Part shown: in pieces, positions 57,874 through 64,000 of the stretch
Layout of the letters: every line of letters begins with the position of its first letter
Numbering within the stretch: position 1 is the stretch's first letter
Assembly (NCBI GenBank): GCA_041651995.1
Contig: JBAZID010000001.1
Location: 806,001 to 870,000, forward strand
Direction: 5' to 3'
Source of the DNA: Sulfuricella sp.
GTDB taxonomy: Bacteria; Pseudomonadota; Gammaproteobacteria; Burkholderiales; Sulfuricellaceae
DNA length: 64,000 bases
The notes under the pieces: generated by a model
Seen by the model: the letters and a program-made list of their open reading frames with translations, nothing else
Database searches by the model: none
Told to the model about the DNA's origin: nothing
Translations under genes and position numbers: made by a program

Positions 57874-59307
57874 TCACTCTGAATCGCGCCTTTCTGGCTG
57901 GCTTGCCTCGCCCGGCATGGGAATGATGTCGATTTTGGCTTGTTTCAGGTAGCGGACAAGAATCTTGTAAACATCGATATCAAATGCCGGGCGCACCCCC
58001 GGCACATGCGGGAAGGCCTGTGACGGCTTGAGCGGTCCGAGATAGGCCCAGCGGTCGATCAGGTGAATCTCCGTCATGCCTCCCCAGTTCGCTGTCTCAC
58101 GAATCCCCACCGCCCCCGGGAACGGCCACGGCTCAAGTTTCATGCGGGCCAGCGCCCCCATGAGGCGAATGTCATGCTGGCCGGGCGCCTCCTTGCCAAT
58201 GCACAGCCCTTTGCATTGCGAGAGCGAATAGGCCGAACATTTGCCCTGAAGTGAATGTTCGAGCCCTAACTGGACCAGACACAAGCGATGCGCGGCAGCG
58301 ATTTCGCGCAGGGCATCGATGGCTTTTCTTTTCGTGGGAAACAGTCCGTAAAGTCCGGGCTCGGCGCCAAAATCCAGCTCCCGGGCATACACCAGCCTTA
58401 CGCTCATTCCGCCATTTTCTGCCGGCTCCAGCTTCCAGGCACACAGTTCATTGCCGTCCTTCCTGCGTGGATTATGTACCGGCTGGAGAACCTTGAGCAG
58501 GCGCAATTCCGTCAACTGCGCCCCCAGTTCGCCCGCTGTTTCAATCCAGCCGATACGACGTATCTGCTCTGCAAGCAACACGTCTCGCTGATGTTTGCGG
58601 TCCGCGGCAAAATGCGCCAGTGCGCTGCGGCGGACATTGCTGCTTTTGCCGATATAAAGCGGCGCATCATTCTCGCCGTAGAACAGGTACACGCCATGGG
58701 CTTCCGGCAGGTCTTCCGCCGTCGCGGCATCCAGCCCCGGCGGCAGGCAGACCGGTTTCAGCAGTTCTTGCAAGGCATTGTGAATGGCTTCGGGCGGCAA
58801 ATCCGCATGAATTTTTCTCCAGAAGGCGTGAATCGCCTGCGCATCGGCCAGCGCGCGATGGCGCGAAGTCACCGGCAACTGATGGCGCTCGACCAGCGCA
58901 TCCAGATTGTGCTTGTGGTGTTGCGGAAAAAGCTTGCGCGAAAGCTTGACCGTACACAGTACGTCAGCCCTGAAGTCCATTCCCGCGCGTTTGAATTCGC
59001 TGCGCAAAAAGCCGTAATCGAAACGCACATTGTGGGCGATAAAAAGCCGCCCCCTGAGGCGCGCCAGCAAAGTCCCGGCAATTTCCGCAAAAGACGGGGC
59101 AGTGGACACCATCTCATTGCTGATGCCGGTCAGATGCTGGATGAAGGGTGGAATCGGGGCTTGCGGATTCACCAGGGTGGACCACTCGCTGACACCGTGT
59201 TCCGAAATTTCCACAATCCCGATCTCGGTGATGCGGTCCCCGCTGGTGTTGGCGCCAGTCGTTTCCAGATCGACAAACACCAGGGGCTGCTGCGGGGGAT
59301 TCGTCAT
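57874..59307 (-). CDS. DnaQ-like 3'-5' exonuclease fused to a GIY-YIG nuclease domain
   Basis: 477 residues. The N-terminal domain is a DEDDh exonuclease: FVDLETTGANTSGDRITEIG, HNVRFDYGFLRSEF and HRALADAQAIHAF. From about residue 200 comes a GIY-YIG/UvrC-like domain (GVYLFYGENDAPLYIGKSSN). A C-terminal region with Cys residues (GKCSAYSLSQCKGLCIGKE) follows, as in Cho-type UvrC relatives. The family is annotated as a PolC-like exonuclease/excinuclease hybrid, so a repair role is likely. Minus strand, with no obvious operon. Confidence 0.9.
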   Translation of the reverse strand: MTNPPQQPLVFVDLETTGANTSGDRITEIGIVEISEHGVSEWSTLVNPQAPIPPFIQHLTGISNEMVSTAPSFAEIAGTLLARLRGRLFIAHNVRFDYGFLRSEFKRAGMDFRADVLCTVKLSRKLFPQHHKHNLDALVERHQLPVTSRHRALADAQAIHAFWRKIHADLPPEAIHNALQELLKPVCLPPGLDAATAEDLPEAHGVYLFYGENDAPLYIGKSSNVRRSALAHFAADRKHQRDVLLAEQIRRIGWIETAGELGAQLTELRLLKVLQPVHNPRRKDGNELCAWKLEPAENGGMSVRLVYARELDFGAEPGLYGLFPTKRKAIDALREIAAAHRLCLVQLGLEHSLQGKCSAYSLSQCKGLCIGKEAPGQHDIRLMGALARMKLEPWPFPGAVGIRETANWGGMTEIHLIDRWAYLGPLKPSQAFPHVPGVRPAFDIDVYKILVRYLKQAKIDIIPMPGEASQPERRDSE

Positions 59308-59453
59308 GGCCTGAAGCGCGCCAGAGCAGCGCCGTCCATGAAGAAGTCAGGAGGAATATTCACGGCAATTTTCCTGAGACAAAACACCATTATAACAAGC
59401 CCGCCAGTCACCCTCCTGCCGCAAGACCCGGACCAGATGGAACAACTGACGGT

Positions 59454-59717
59454 TCAGTGCCCGCGTATCCTGCTGAAATGGCTGCCTACCGTTATGATTT
59501 CGCCATGGCGATCCATCACGGCATAGGAATCGCTGCGCTGCGCGAGGCGCTCCGGGTGAGGGCGAACGCACTCTTCATGATCGAAATACACAATCATGCC
59601 GCCCAGATGGTCCTGTTCCACACGGCCGCGCTCCAGCATATCCTGCAGCGCCGCTTCGCTGATGCCGCGCTGCCGCATCTTCACGCGGGCATGGCTGCTG
59701 ATTTTCCCAAGTTTCAT
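59454..59717 (-). CDS. DUF4258-like small protein
   Basis: 87 residues. I take the ATG at 59717 (MKLGKISSHARVKMRQRGIS), which has AAGGAG 7 bases before it. The pattern SSHARVKMRQRGISEAAL near the start and AVMDRHGEIITVGSHFS at the end match the DUF4258 layout. Proteins with this domain are often found with toxin-antitoxin-like partners, but none is seen beside this one. It follows the WYL regulator gene by 85 bases on the same strand. Confidence 0.7.
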   Translation of the reverse strand: MKLGKISSHARVKMRQRGISEAALQDMLERGRVEQDHLGGMIVYFDHEECVRPHPERLAQRSDSYAVMDRHGEIITVGSHFSRIRGH

Positions 59718-59802
59718 CACGATCTCCTTGATTCGATCCGGATGGATCATCGTGATGCCACTATGCAAGCCAATTGGCTCATAGAATGAGCCTGCACGGA
59801 AT

Positions 59803-60777
59803 TTACTTGCCGTACAGGGAATAAGCGGCCTTGAGCAGTTTCTTCACCCGCTCGCGCAGCGCATCGGGGGCCAGCACCTCGACATCGGGCCCATACTTGA
59901 GGATATCCATCACCAGTTCGCGGTCGTCGCTGTAAGGGATTTCCAGCACATAGGCGCCGTTTTTTTCCAGCCGCCCCTTCTGCTTCGGATGCCACTGCTC
60001 CTGGGCCACCCAGCGCGCCCGCTCCGGCGTGAATCTGAGCGCAGCCTTATGCACAGCCTTGCCGGAAAAGATGCCGTAGCCGCTGCCCAGGGTTTCATTC
60101 AACTGCCTGTTCGGCACAGCCCTGGCCGGGCGGTCGAGGATCACCGCCTTCCTGATGGTTTCCACGGAAAAACTCCTGAGACCCTTGCGCAGATGGCACC
60201 AGGCATCGAGGTACCAGTTGTCGCGGTAATACACCAGCCGTTGCGGCGAAATTTCACGCTCGGTCTGCTGGTCGTTGCTGCGGCTGTAATGGGTAATTTG
60301 CAGGCGCTGACGCTTGAGCAGCGCATGGCTGATCAGCTCGAAATTTTCCGAAGCCACCTGGCGCGCTGCGGCATGCAGGATCTTGATGCGCTGCTGGACT
60401 TCCTCCGCCGAGTGGTCGCCGCTATCCAGCAGCTGGTTGAGCCGCGACTGGAGCGGCTGGATATGCGGCCCGAGCAGGCCGGGCTGCAGATTGGCCAGCA
60501 ACTGCTGCATGGTCAGCAAGGCATGGATTTCCGAAGCATTGAACCACAGGCCGGGCAATTCGTACCTGGGGGCCAGGGTATCGCCCTTGCCGAAGCGGTA
60601 ACCGCCTGCATCGCGGTCCCATTCAATGGGCGCATGGAGCCGATCGCGCAAATATTCAAGGTCGCGCTTGAAAGTGGCGCGGGAAATGCCAAGTTCGTCG
60701 AGGAATGTATTCAAGGGCACGACCTTGTATTCATTCATCAACTGATCAATCCGGTAAAATCTTTCGGTACGGTCCAT
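59803..60777 (-). CDS. WYL-domain transcriptional regulator
   Basis: 324 residues from the ATG at 60777 (MDRTERFYRIDQLM), which has GGAAAG just upstream. An HTH (LNTFLDELGISRATFKRDLEYL) is followed by a WYL domain (QRLVYYRDNWYLDAWCHLRKGL) and a C-terminal WCX-like region. Such proteins often sense nucleic acid or small ligands and control stress or defence genes. It is divergent from the HD-hydrolase gene by 85 bases, which may be its target. Confidence 0.92.
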   Translation of the reverse strand: MDRTERFYRIDQLMNEYKVVPLNTFLDELGISRATFKRDLEYLRDRLHAPIEWDRDAGGYRFGKGDTLAPRYELPGLWFNASEIHALLTMQQLLANLQPGLLGPHIQPLQSRLNQLLDSGDHSAEEVQQRIKILHAAARQVASENFELISHALLKRQRLQITHYSRSNDQQTEREISPQRLVYYRDNWYLDAWCHLRKGLRSFSVETIRKAVILDRPARAVPNRQLNETLGSGYGIFSGKAVHKAALRFTPERARWVAQEQWHPKQKGRLEKNGAYVLEIPYSDDRELVMDILKYGPDVEVLAPDALRERVKKLLKAAYSLYGK

Positions 60778-60862
60778 ATCTTTCCATTCATGGCTCACAT
60801 ATTGAGCCCACAGCGTGCCACACTGGAACCAGAATGAACAGATCAACCGCCATGGAGGCCCA

Positions 60863-61408
60863 ATGAGCACACTGTATGTTTCGACCTATCTGGGCAACCG
60901 TTTTTATCCGCTGGAACCGCGCATCGTCGATGTGGCAATCGAAGACATCGCGCATGGGCTGTCCTATCAATGCCGCTTCAACGGTCAGACCAGCGCATTT
61001 TACTCCGTCGCACAGCACAGCCTGATCGTGGCCTCGCTGGTGCCGGACGAGCTGAAATTTGCCGCCTTGCTGCACGATGCCGCTGAAGCCTATCTTGGAG
61101 ACATGGTCAAGCCGCTCAAGGTGCTGCTGCCGTCTTTTTCTCAAATCGAGGACAGCGTGACACAGATTATCGGGCAGCGCTTTGGCGTCAATCTGAGCCA
61201 CAATCCGGCCATCAAGCGGGCCGACCTGATTTCACTGGCAACAGAGAAGCGCGATTTGATGCCGTATTCCGCGGAACCGTGGTCCTATCTGGAGGGCGTG
61301 AAACCCTGCCATGAAATCATCCGGCCCATGCCCCCGGAGGAGGCTAAACAGGCATTTCTGCAGCAATTTGAAATATTGAGCCAGATACCCGCCTCAAACA
61401 GCCGGTGA
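60863..61408 (+). CDS. HD-domain phosphohydrolase
   Basis: 181 residues. The start is the ATG at 60863 (GGAGG 4 bases upstream). The HD signature is QHSLIVASLVPDELKFAALL with HDAAEAYLGD directly after. It resembles YfbR-type 5'-deoxynucleotidases or other small metal-dependent phosphohydrolases. Substrate unknown. It may be regulated by the divergent WYL gene. Confidence 0.88.
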   Translation: MSTLYVSTYLGNRFYPLEPRIVDVAIEDIAHGLSYQCRFNGQTSAFYSVAQHSLIVASLVPDELKFAALLHDAAEAYLGDMVKPLKVLLPSFSQIEDSVTQIIGQRFGVNLSHNPAIKRADLISLATEKRDLMPYSAEPWSYLEGVKPCHEIIRPMPPEEAKQAFLQQFEILSQIPASNSR

Positions 61409-61626
61409 ACTTGAAAAGGCATTTCACCGCACCGGCCAAGCGCCACGGAGAAGGGTTTTCATATCGGCAATTTCGAACATGTCGTAACTATATTTCGAAT
61501 TTTTATTACCCCGGAACACCTGTAGGATGCCCTGTCTTTCAGCCATGCCGTATTAGAGTGCCGGGCATGCAAACCGCCGCCCCAGGCTTCGAAGGCAACA
61601 ACACCCCTGATTGACTGGATAGACAA

Positions 61627-62592
61627 ATGAACAACTCGATTTCCATCGGTGAACCCTGGATGTGGGCCGCCTTCATCGTATTTGTGCTGGTCATGCTGGC
61701 GCTTGACCTGTTCGTGTTCGGCGGCAGGAAGGCGCACAAGGTCAGCGTCAGGGAGGCCGCCGCATGGTCGCTGGTCTGGGTCAGCCTCGCGCTCCTGTTC
61801 AACGCCGGGATGTGGTGGTACCTGAGCGGCACCGTTGGTCAGGAAGTCGCCGACCGCAAGGCGCTGGAATTCCTGACCGGCTATCTGATCGAGAAGTCTC
61901 TGTCCGTGGACAACGTGTTCGTCTTCCTGCTGATCTTCTCGGCCTTCCATGTCTCAGCCGAATACCAGCGCCGCGTGCTCATTTATGGCGTTCTGGGCGC
62001 TATCGTCCTGCGCGCCGCCATGATTCTGGCCGGCGCCTGGCTGGTACGGGAATTCAGCTGGATGCTGTACCTCTTCGGCTTCTTCCTGGTCGTCACCGGC
62101 ATACGCATGCTGGCCATGGCGGAGAAAGAGCCCGACATGAACCAGAACCCGGTGCTGAAATTCGCGCGCCGGCACCTGCGCATCTCGGACGGCCATCATG
62201 GCGAAGAATTCACCGTGATGAAAAATGGCGTGCGCTACTTCACGCCGCTGTTCCTGGTTCTGATCCTGATCGAAACCTCCGACGTGGTATTCGCGGTGGA
62301 CTCCATCCCGGCCATCTTCGCCATCACCACCGACCCCTTCATCGTTTTCACCTCCAACATCTTTGCCATCATGGGCTTGCGGGCGCTGTATTTCCTGCTT
62401 GCCGACGTGGCGGACCGTTTCCATCTGCTGAAATACGGCCTGGCCATGGTGCTGACCTTTATCGGCAGCAAAATGCTGATCGCGCCCTGGTATCACGTAC
62501 CGGTAGCGGCCTCGCTGGCCATTGTTGCCGTGCTGATCGGGGCAAGCGTGATCGCCAGCCTGATTGCCACGCGCAACAAGCCCTCACATTGA
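61627..62592 (+). CDS. TerC/Alx-family membrane protein
   Basis: TerC-family integral membrane protein of 321 residues with about nine hydrophobic helices. Conserved acidic motifs are VMLALDLFVFGG, SLSVDNVFVFLLIF and ETSDVVFAVDSIPA. Relatives (Alx) export manganese. The upstream 218 bases (61409-61626) contain short dyads but no convincing yybP-ykoY manganese riboswitch. A short REP-like hairpin follows the gene. Confidence 0.93.
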   Translation: MNNSISIGEPWMWAAFIVFVLVMLALDLFVFGGRKAHKVSVREAAAWSLVWVSLALLFNAGMWWYLSGTVGQEVADRKALEFLTGYLIEKSLSVDNVFVFLLIFSAFHVSAEYQRRVLIYGVLGAIVLRAAMILAGAWLVREFSWMLYLFGFFLVVTGIRMLAMAEKEPDMNQNPVLKFARRHLRISDGHHGEEFTVMKNGVRYFTPLFLVLILIETSDVVFAVDSIPAIFAITTDPFIVFTSNIFAIMGLRALYFLLADVADRFHLLKYGLAMVLTFIGSKMLIAPWYHVPVAASLAIVAVLIGASVIASLIATRNKPSH

Positions 62593-62639
62593 AATCCACT
62601 TATGAACCGAGACACTCATTAGAGCCAAAACACCTCTGT

Positions 62640-62658
62640 AGGAGCGGGTGCCGCTCCT
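62640..62658. repeat. REP-like short hairpin downstream of the TerC gene
   Basis: AGGAGCGG-GTG-CCGCTCCT is a perfect 8-bp stem with a 3-base loop, preceded by GT and followed by GC. This resembles the common GGAGCGG/CCGCTCC REP type. Only one copy is seen, so it may be a lone REP or a terminator. Confidence 0.5.
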
Positions 62659-62707
62659 GCATGAACGCGTATTCCAATGGATTATCCGAGATGAATGAAA
62701 TTACGCC

Positions 62708-63112
62708 ATGACCGCCCGCCTGATCGCCATTGTTTTTCTTGCGCTCGCTCTCGGGGCTTGCGCCGAGCCGCCCTACACCAGCGTCGATAACAGCCAGTTG
62801 AAAACGCTCCTTGCCCAGGGTACGCCCCTGTACGACGTCCGCAGGGCGGAGGAATGGAGCCAGACCGGCGTGGTCGAAGGCAGCCGCAAGCTGACTTTCG
62901 TCGACGCAGGCGGACGAATGAATCCGGAATTGCTGCCGCGCCTGGCCGCCGAGGTAGGCAAAAACGATCCGGTGATCCTGATCTGCCGCACCGGCAACCG
63001 CACCGGCACCCTGGCGCGTGAACTGGCGGGAATGGGCTATACGCGGATTTACAACGTGCGCGACGGCATCACCCGCTGGATCAGCGAGGGCAATCCTGTC
63101 GTCAGGAACTGA
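62708..63112 (+). CDS. Rhodanese-domain lipoprotein
   Basis: 134 residues. A lipobox (LALALGAC, Cys18) is followed by a rhodanese domain (DVRRAEEW, the active-site loop CRTGNRTGTLARELAGMG, then IYNVRDGITRW). It is probably anchored in the outer membrane or periplasm. The active-site Cys is present, so it may be catalytic. It is separated from the DUF454 gene by repeat copy F. Confidence 0.9.
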   Translation: MTARLIAIVFLALALGACAEPPYTSVDNSQLKTLLAQGTPLYDVRRAEEWSQTGVVEGSRKLTFVDAGGRMNPELLPRLAAEVGKNDPVILICRTGNRTGTLARELAGMGYTRIYNVRDGITRWISEGNPVVRN

Positions 63113-63146
63113 TGCTGCCATCAACGACCTCTCTCAATCCAATTCA

Positions 63147-63306
63147 TCCTGGAAAAAGCGGTTAACCACGGAGAACACGGAGTAAAAACAATAGATAGCA
63201 TGATATTTGGCAATCACCCGTTGGGTGAGGTCATAAATTTCCTCAAACTGCCTTTCTCTGTGTTCTCCGTGCCCTCCGTGGTTGTCGAACTGAGGTTTTT
63301 AGGTTC
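63147..63306 (-). repeat. MITE-like copy of the ACACGGAG element (copy F)
   Basis: Core 63162-63283. On the minus strand it ends TTTTTACTCCGTGTTCTCCG like copies D and E. The inside AAATTTATGACCTCACCCAA and ATGCTATCTATTGTTTTTAC is the same as copy E with a deletion. The flank AACCTAAAAACCTCAGTTCGA is also shared with E. So E and F are the same element in opposite orientation about 14 kb apart. Confidence 0.92.
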
Positions 63307-63404
63307 ATTGATCGGACTGCCACTTGCCTGGATCTCACCCGATGCGTGATGCGGCGCCCCTCTGAACAATTGACCGCCTTGCTCCGCCCGGAGGAAAATA
63401 CTCC

Positions 63405-63527
63405 ATGACCTCGCCGATCCACATTCTTGCCAGCACAGATTTACCGGCGCGCGGGGAAGAAATGCGGCACCGCCGTGACGAGCGTATCGGCTGGGCCGTG
63501 GCCGTGCCGTGGTCCGGAAAGGCATGA
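63405..63527 (+). CDS. Candidate 40-residue ORF coupled to the DUF454 gene
   Basis: A short frame starts ATG at 63405 with GGAGG about 10 bases before it. It ends TGA at 63525-63527, overlapping the ATG of the DUF454 gene (ATGA). The peptide is basic in the middle (GEEMRHRRDERIGWAVAV). I recognise no family. The ribosome site plus the stop/start overlap support translation and coupling. Confidence 0.45.
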   Translation: MTSPIHILASTDLPARGEEMRHRRDERIGWAVAVPWSGKA

Positions 63528-63916
63528 GCGCTTCACGCCTTCACGATTCCCGCCTGATCCGGGCCGTTTTTCTCGCTCTGGGCATGGTGGCATTGCTGCT
63601 GGCCGTGGCCGGAATTTTTCTGCCGATGCTGCCAACCACGCCATTCGTGCTGCTGGCAGCGGCCTGTTTTGCGCGCGGCTCCGAATACCTGCACGAGAAA
63701 ATGCTGGCGCACCGCATAGCCGGCCCGATCATTCGTGAGTGGCATGAGCACCGAAGCATGCCGCCCGGCGTCAAACCCTGGGCTTTTCTATTGATGGGGC
63801 TGTCGTTCGGCGCCTCGATCCTGCTGATGGAGACGCCCTGGCACCGCGCCATGCTGGCGGCAATCGGGACCGTATTGGCTTTTTTCCTCTGGCGCGTCCC
63901 GGTGCGCCGGGGGTAG
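63524..63916 (+). CDS. DUF454/YbaN-family inner-membrane protein
   Basis: 130 residues with the YbaN motif GIFLPMLPTTPFVLLAAACFARGSE (cited as LPMLPTTPFVLL and ACFARGSE). Hydrophobic helices lie near residues 12-30, 32-46 and 82-115. The ATG at 63524 is chosen over a GTG at 63509 because the former overlaps the preceding small ORF as ATGA. Function unknown. The window ends 84 bases later with no other gene seen. Confidence 0.85.
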   Translation: MSASRLHDSRLIRAVFLALGMVALLLAVAGIFLPMLPTTPFVLLAAACFARGSEYLHEKMLAHRIAGPIIREWHEHRSMPPGVKPWAFLLMGLSFGASILLMETPWHRAMLAAIGTVLAFFLWRVPVRRG

Positions 63917-64000
63917 CTATTGATACGGCACGGCTTGAACCCGCTCATTGCCTCCGGTTGCGTTGCGACCATACCCTGGCTGATTCTTCCACGGTGCGAT

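Noticed and set aside
61405..61614. 69-codon plus-strand frame after the HD-hydrolase gene
   Set aside because: No ribosome site beyond the preceding gene, low-complexity composition, no known family. Its region may be a leader for the TerC gene.
61409..61626. Possible yybP-ykoY manganese riboswitch before the TerC/Alx gene
   Set aside because: The expected GGGGAGUA-type core and matching three-stem pattern are not visible, so I do not call it.
63541..63972. 143-codon minus-strand frame at the window end
   Set aside because: It mirrors the DUF454 gene in another frame and has no family features.
1..64000. tRNA and rRNA genes
   Set aside because: No cloverleaf, TTCGA-type T-loop with matching stems, or rRNA-like sequence was noticed in the gaps I read.

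Overview
The window reads as a chromosomal segment of a Gram-negative betaproteobacterium. The evidence is a cbb3 oxidase operon with an FNR-type regulator, a BioC/BioH biotin operon, a complete MSHA-type IV pilus locus, the PyrR-PyrB-inactive dihydroorotase arrangement, SlmA, EnvC, and an secB/grxC/gpsA cluster. Nitrosomonadales-like lineages (Gallionella/Sulfuricella relatives) fit the gene mix, but that is inference. Nearly every gene is a housekeeping or respiratory gene. There is no prophage, integron, CRISPR array, classical IS transposase or tRNA that I can see.

Layout. 1-7.1 kb (minus strand): ccoNOQPGHI, with ccoI cut by the window edge, behind an FNR-like box. 7.1-8.4 kb: fnr and an Rrf2-family Fe-S-type regulator, nearly touching. 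8.4-13.4 kb: a membrane protein gene followed by bioB, bioF, bioH, bioC and bioD on the minus strand. 13.5-14.2 kb: comF. 14.3-31.7 kb (minus strand): an MSHA pilus locus in transcription order E, (inserted nuclease element), G, F, A, Q, C, D, O, P, I, I2, J, K, L, M, N. 31.8-35.6 kb: trmL (plus), then gpsA, an SH3-like protein, secB, trxC, grxC and a rhodanese (all minus). 35.7-40.5 kb: an RND efflux pump, its membrane-fusion protein and an ArsR regulator that has the two cysteines of SqrR/BigR persulfide sensors. 40.6-45.7 kb (plus): gpmI, envC, ctpA, moeB. 45.8-47.9 kb (minus): slmA, a HAD phosphatase and argB. 48.1-50.3 kb (plus): a pirin and an old yellow enzyme. 50.4-55.4 kb (minus): pyrC-like, pyrB, pyrR, ruvX, yqgE, fbp. 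55.5-57.4 kb: trpB2, a candidate structured RNA or terminator, and a 57-codon gene. 57.4-64 kb: an Arg-rich protein, an exonuclease/GIY-YIG fusion, a DUF4258-like protein, a WYL regulator divergent from an HD hydrolase, a TerC/Alx transporter, a rhodanese lipoprotein and a DUF454 protein preceded by a coupled small ORF.

The most unusual layer is repetitive DNA. One family is built on a 9-bp period (NNCACGGAG) arranged as inverted repeats, with six copies here. The copy between mshE and mshG carries an intact GxxExxY-family PD-(D/E)XK nuclease gene whose first codons lie inside the terminal repeat. Three other copies share its right end but have no gene, and resemble non-autonomous derivatives. 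A seventh inverted repeat has the same 9-bp period with a different core. A second family is built on GTGA-containing 7-bp units and occurs at four loci. It runs into coding sequence at ruvX, bioF and the efflux-pump junction and touches the mshN stop codon. I think the nuclease-repeat element is the best candidate here for an undescribed mobile system.
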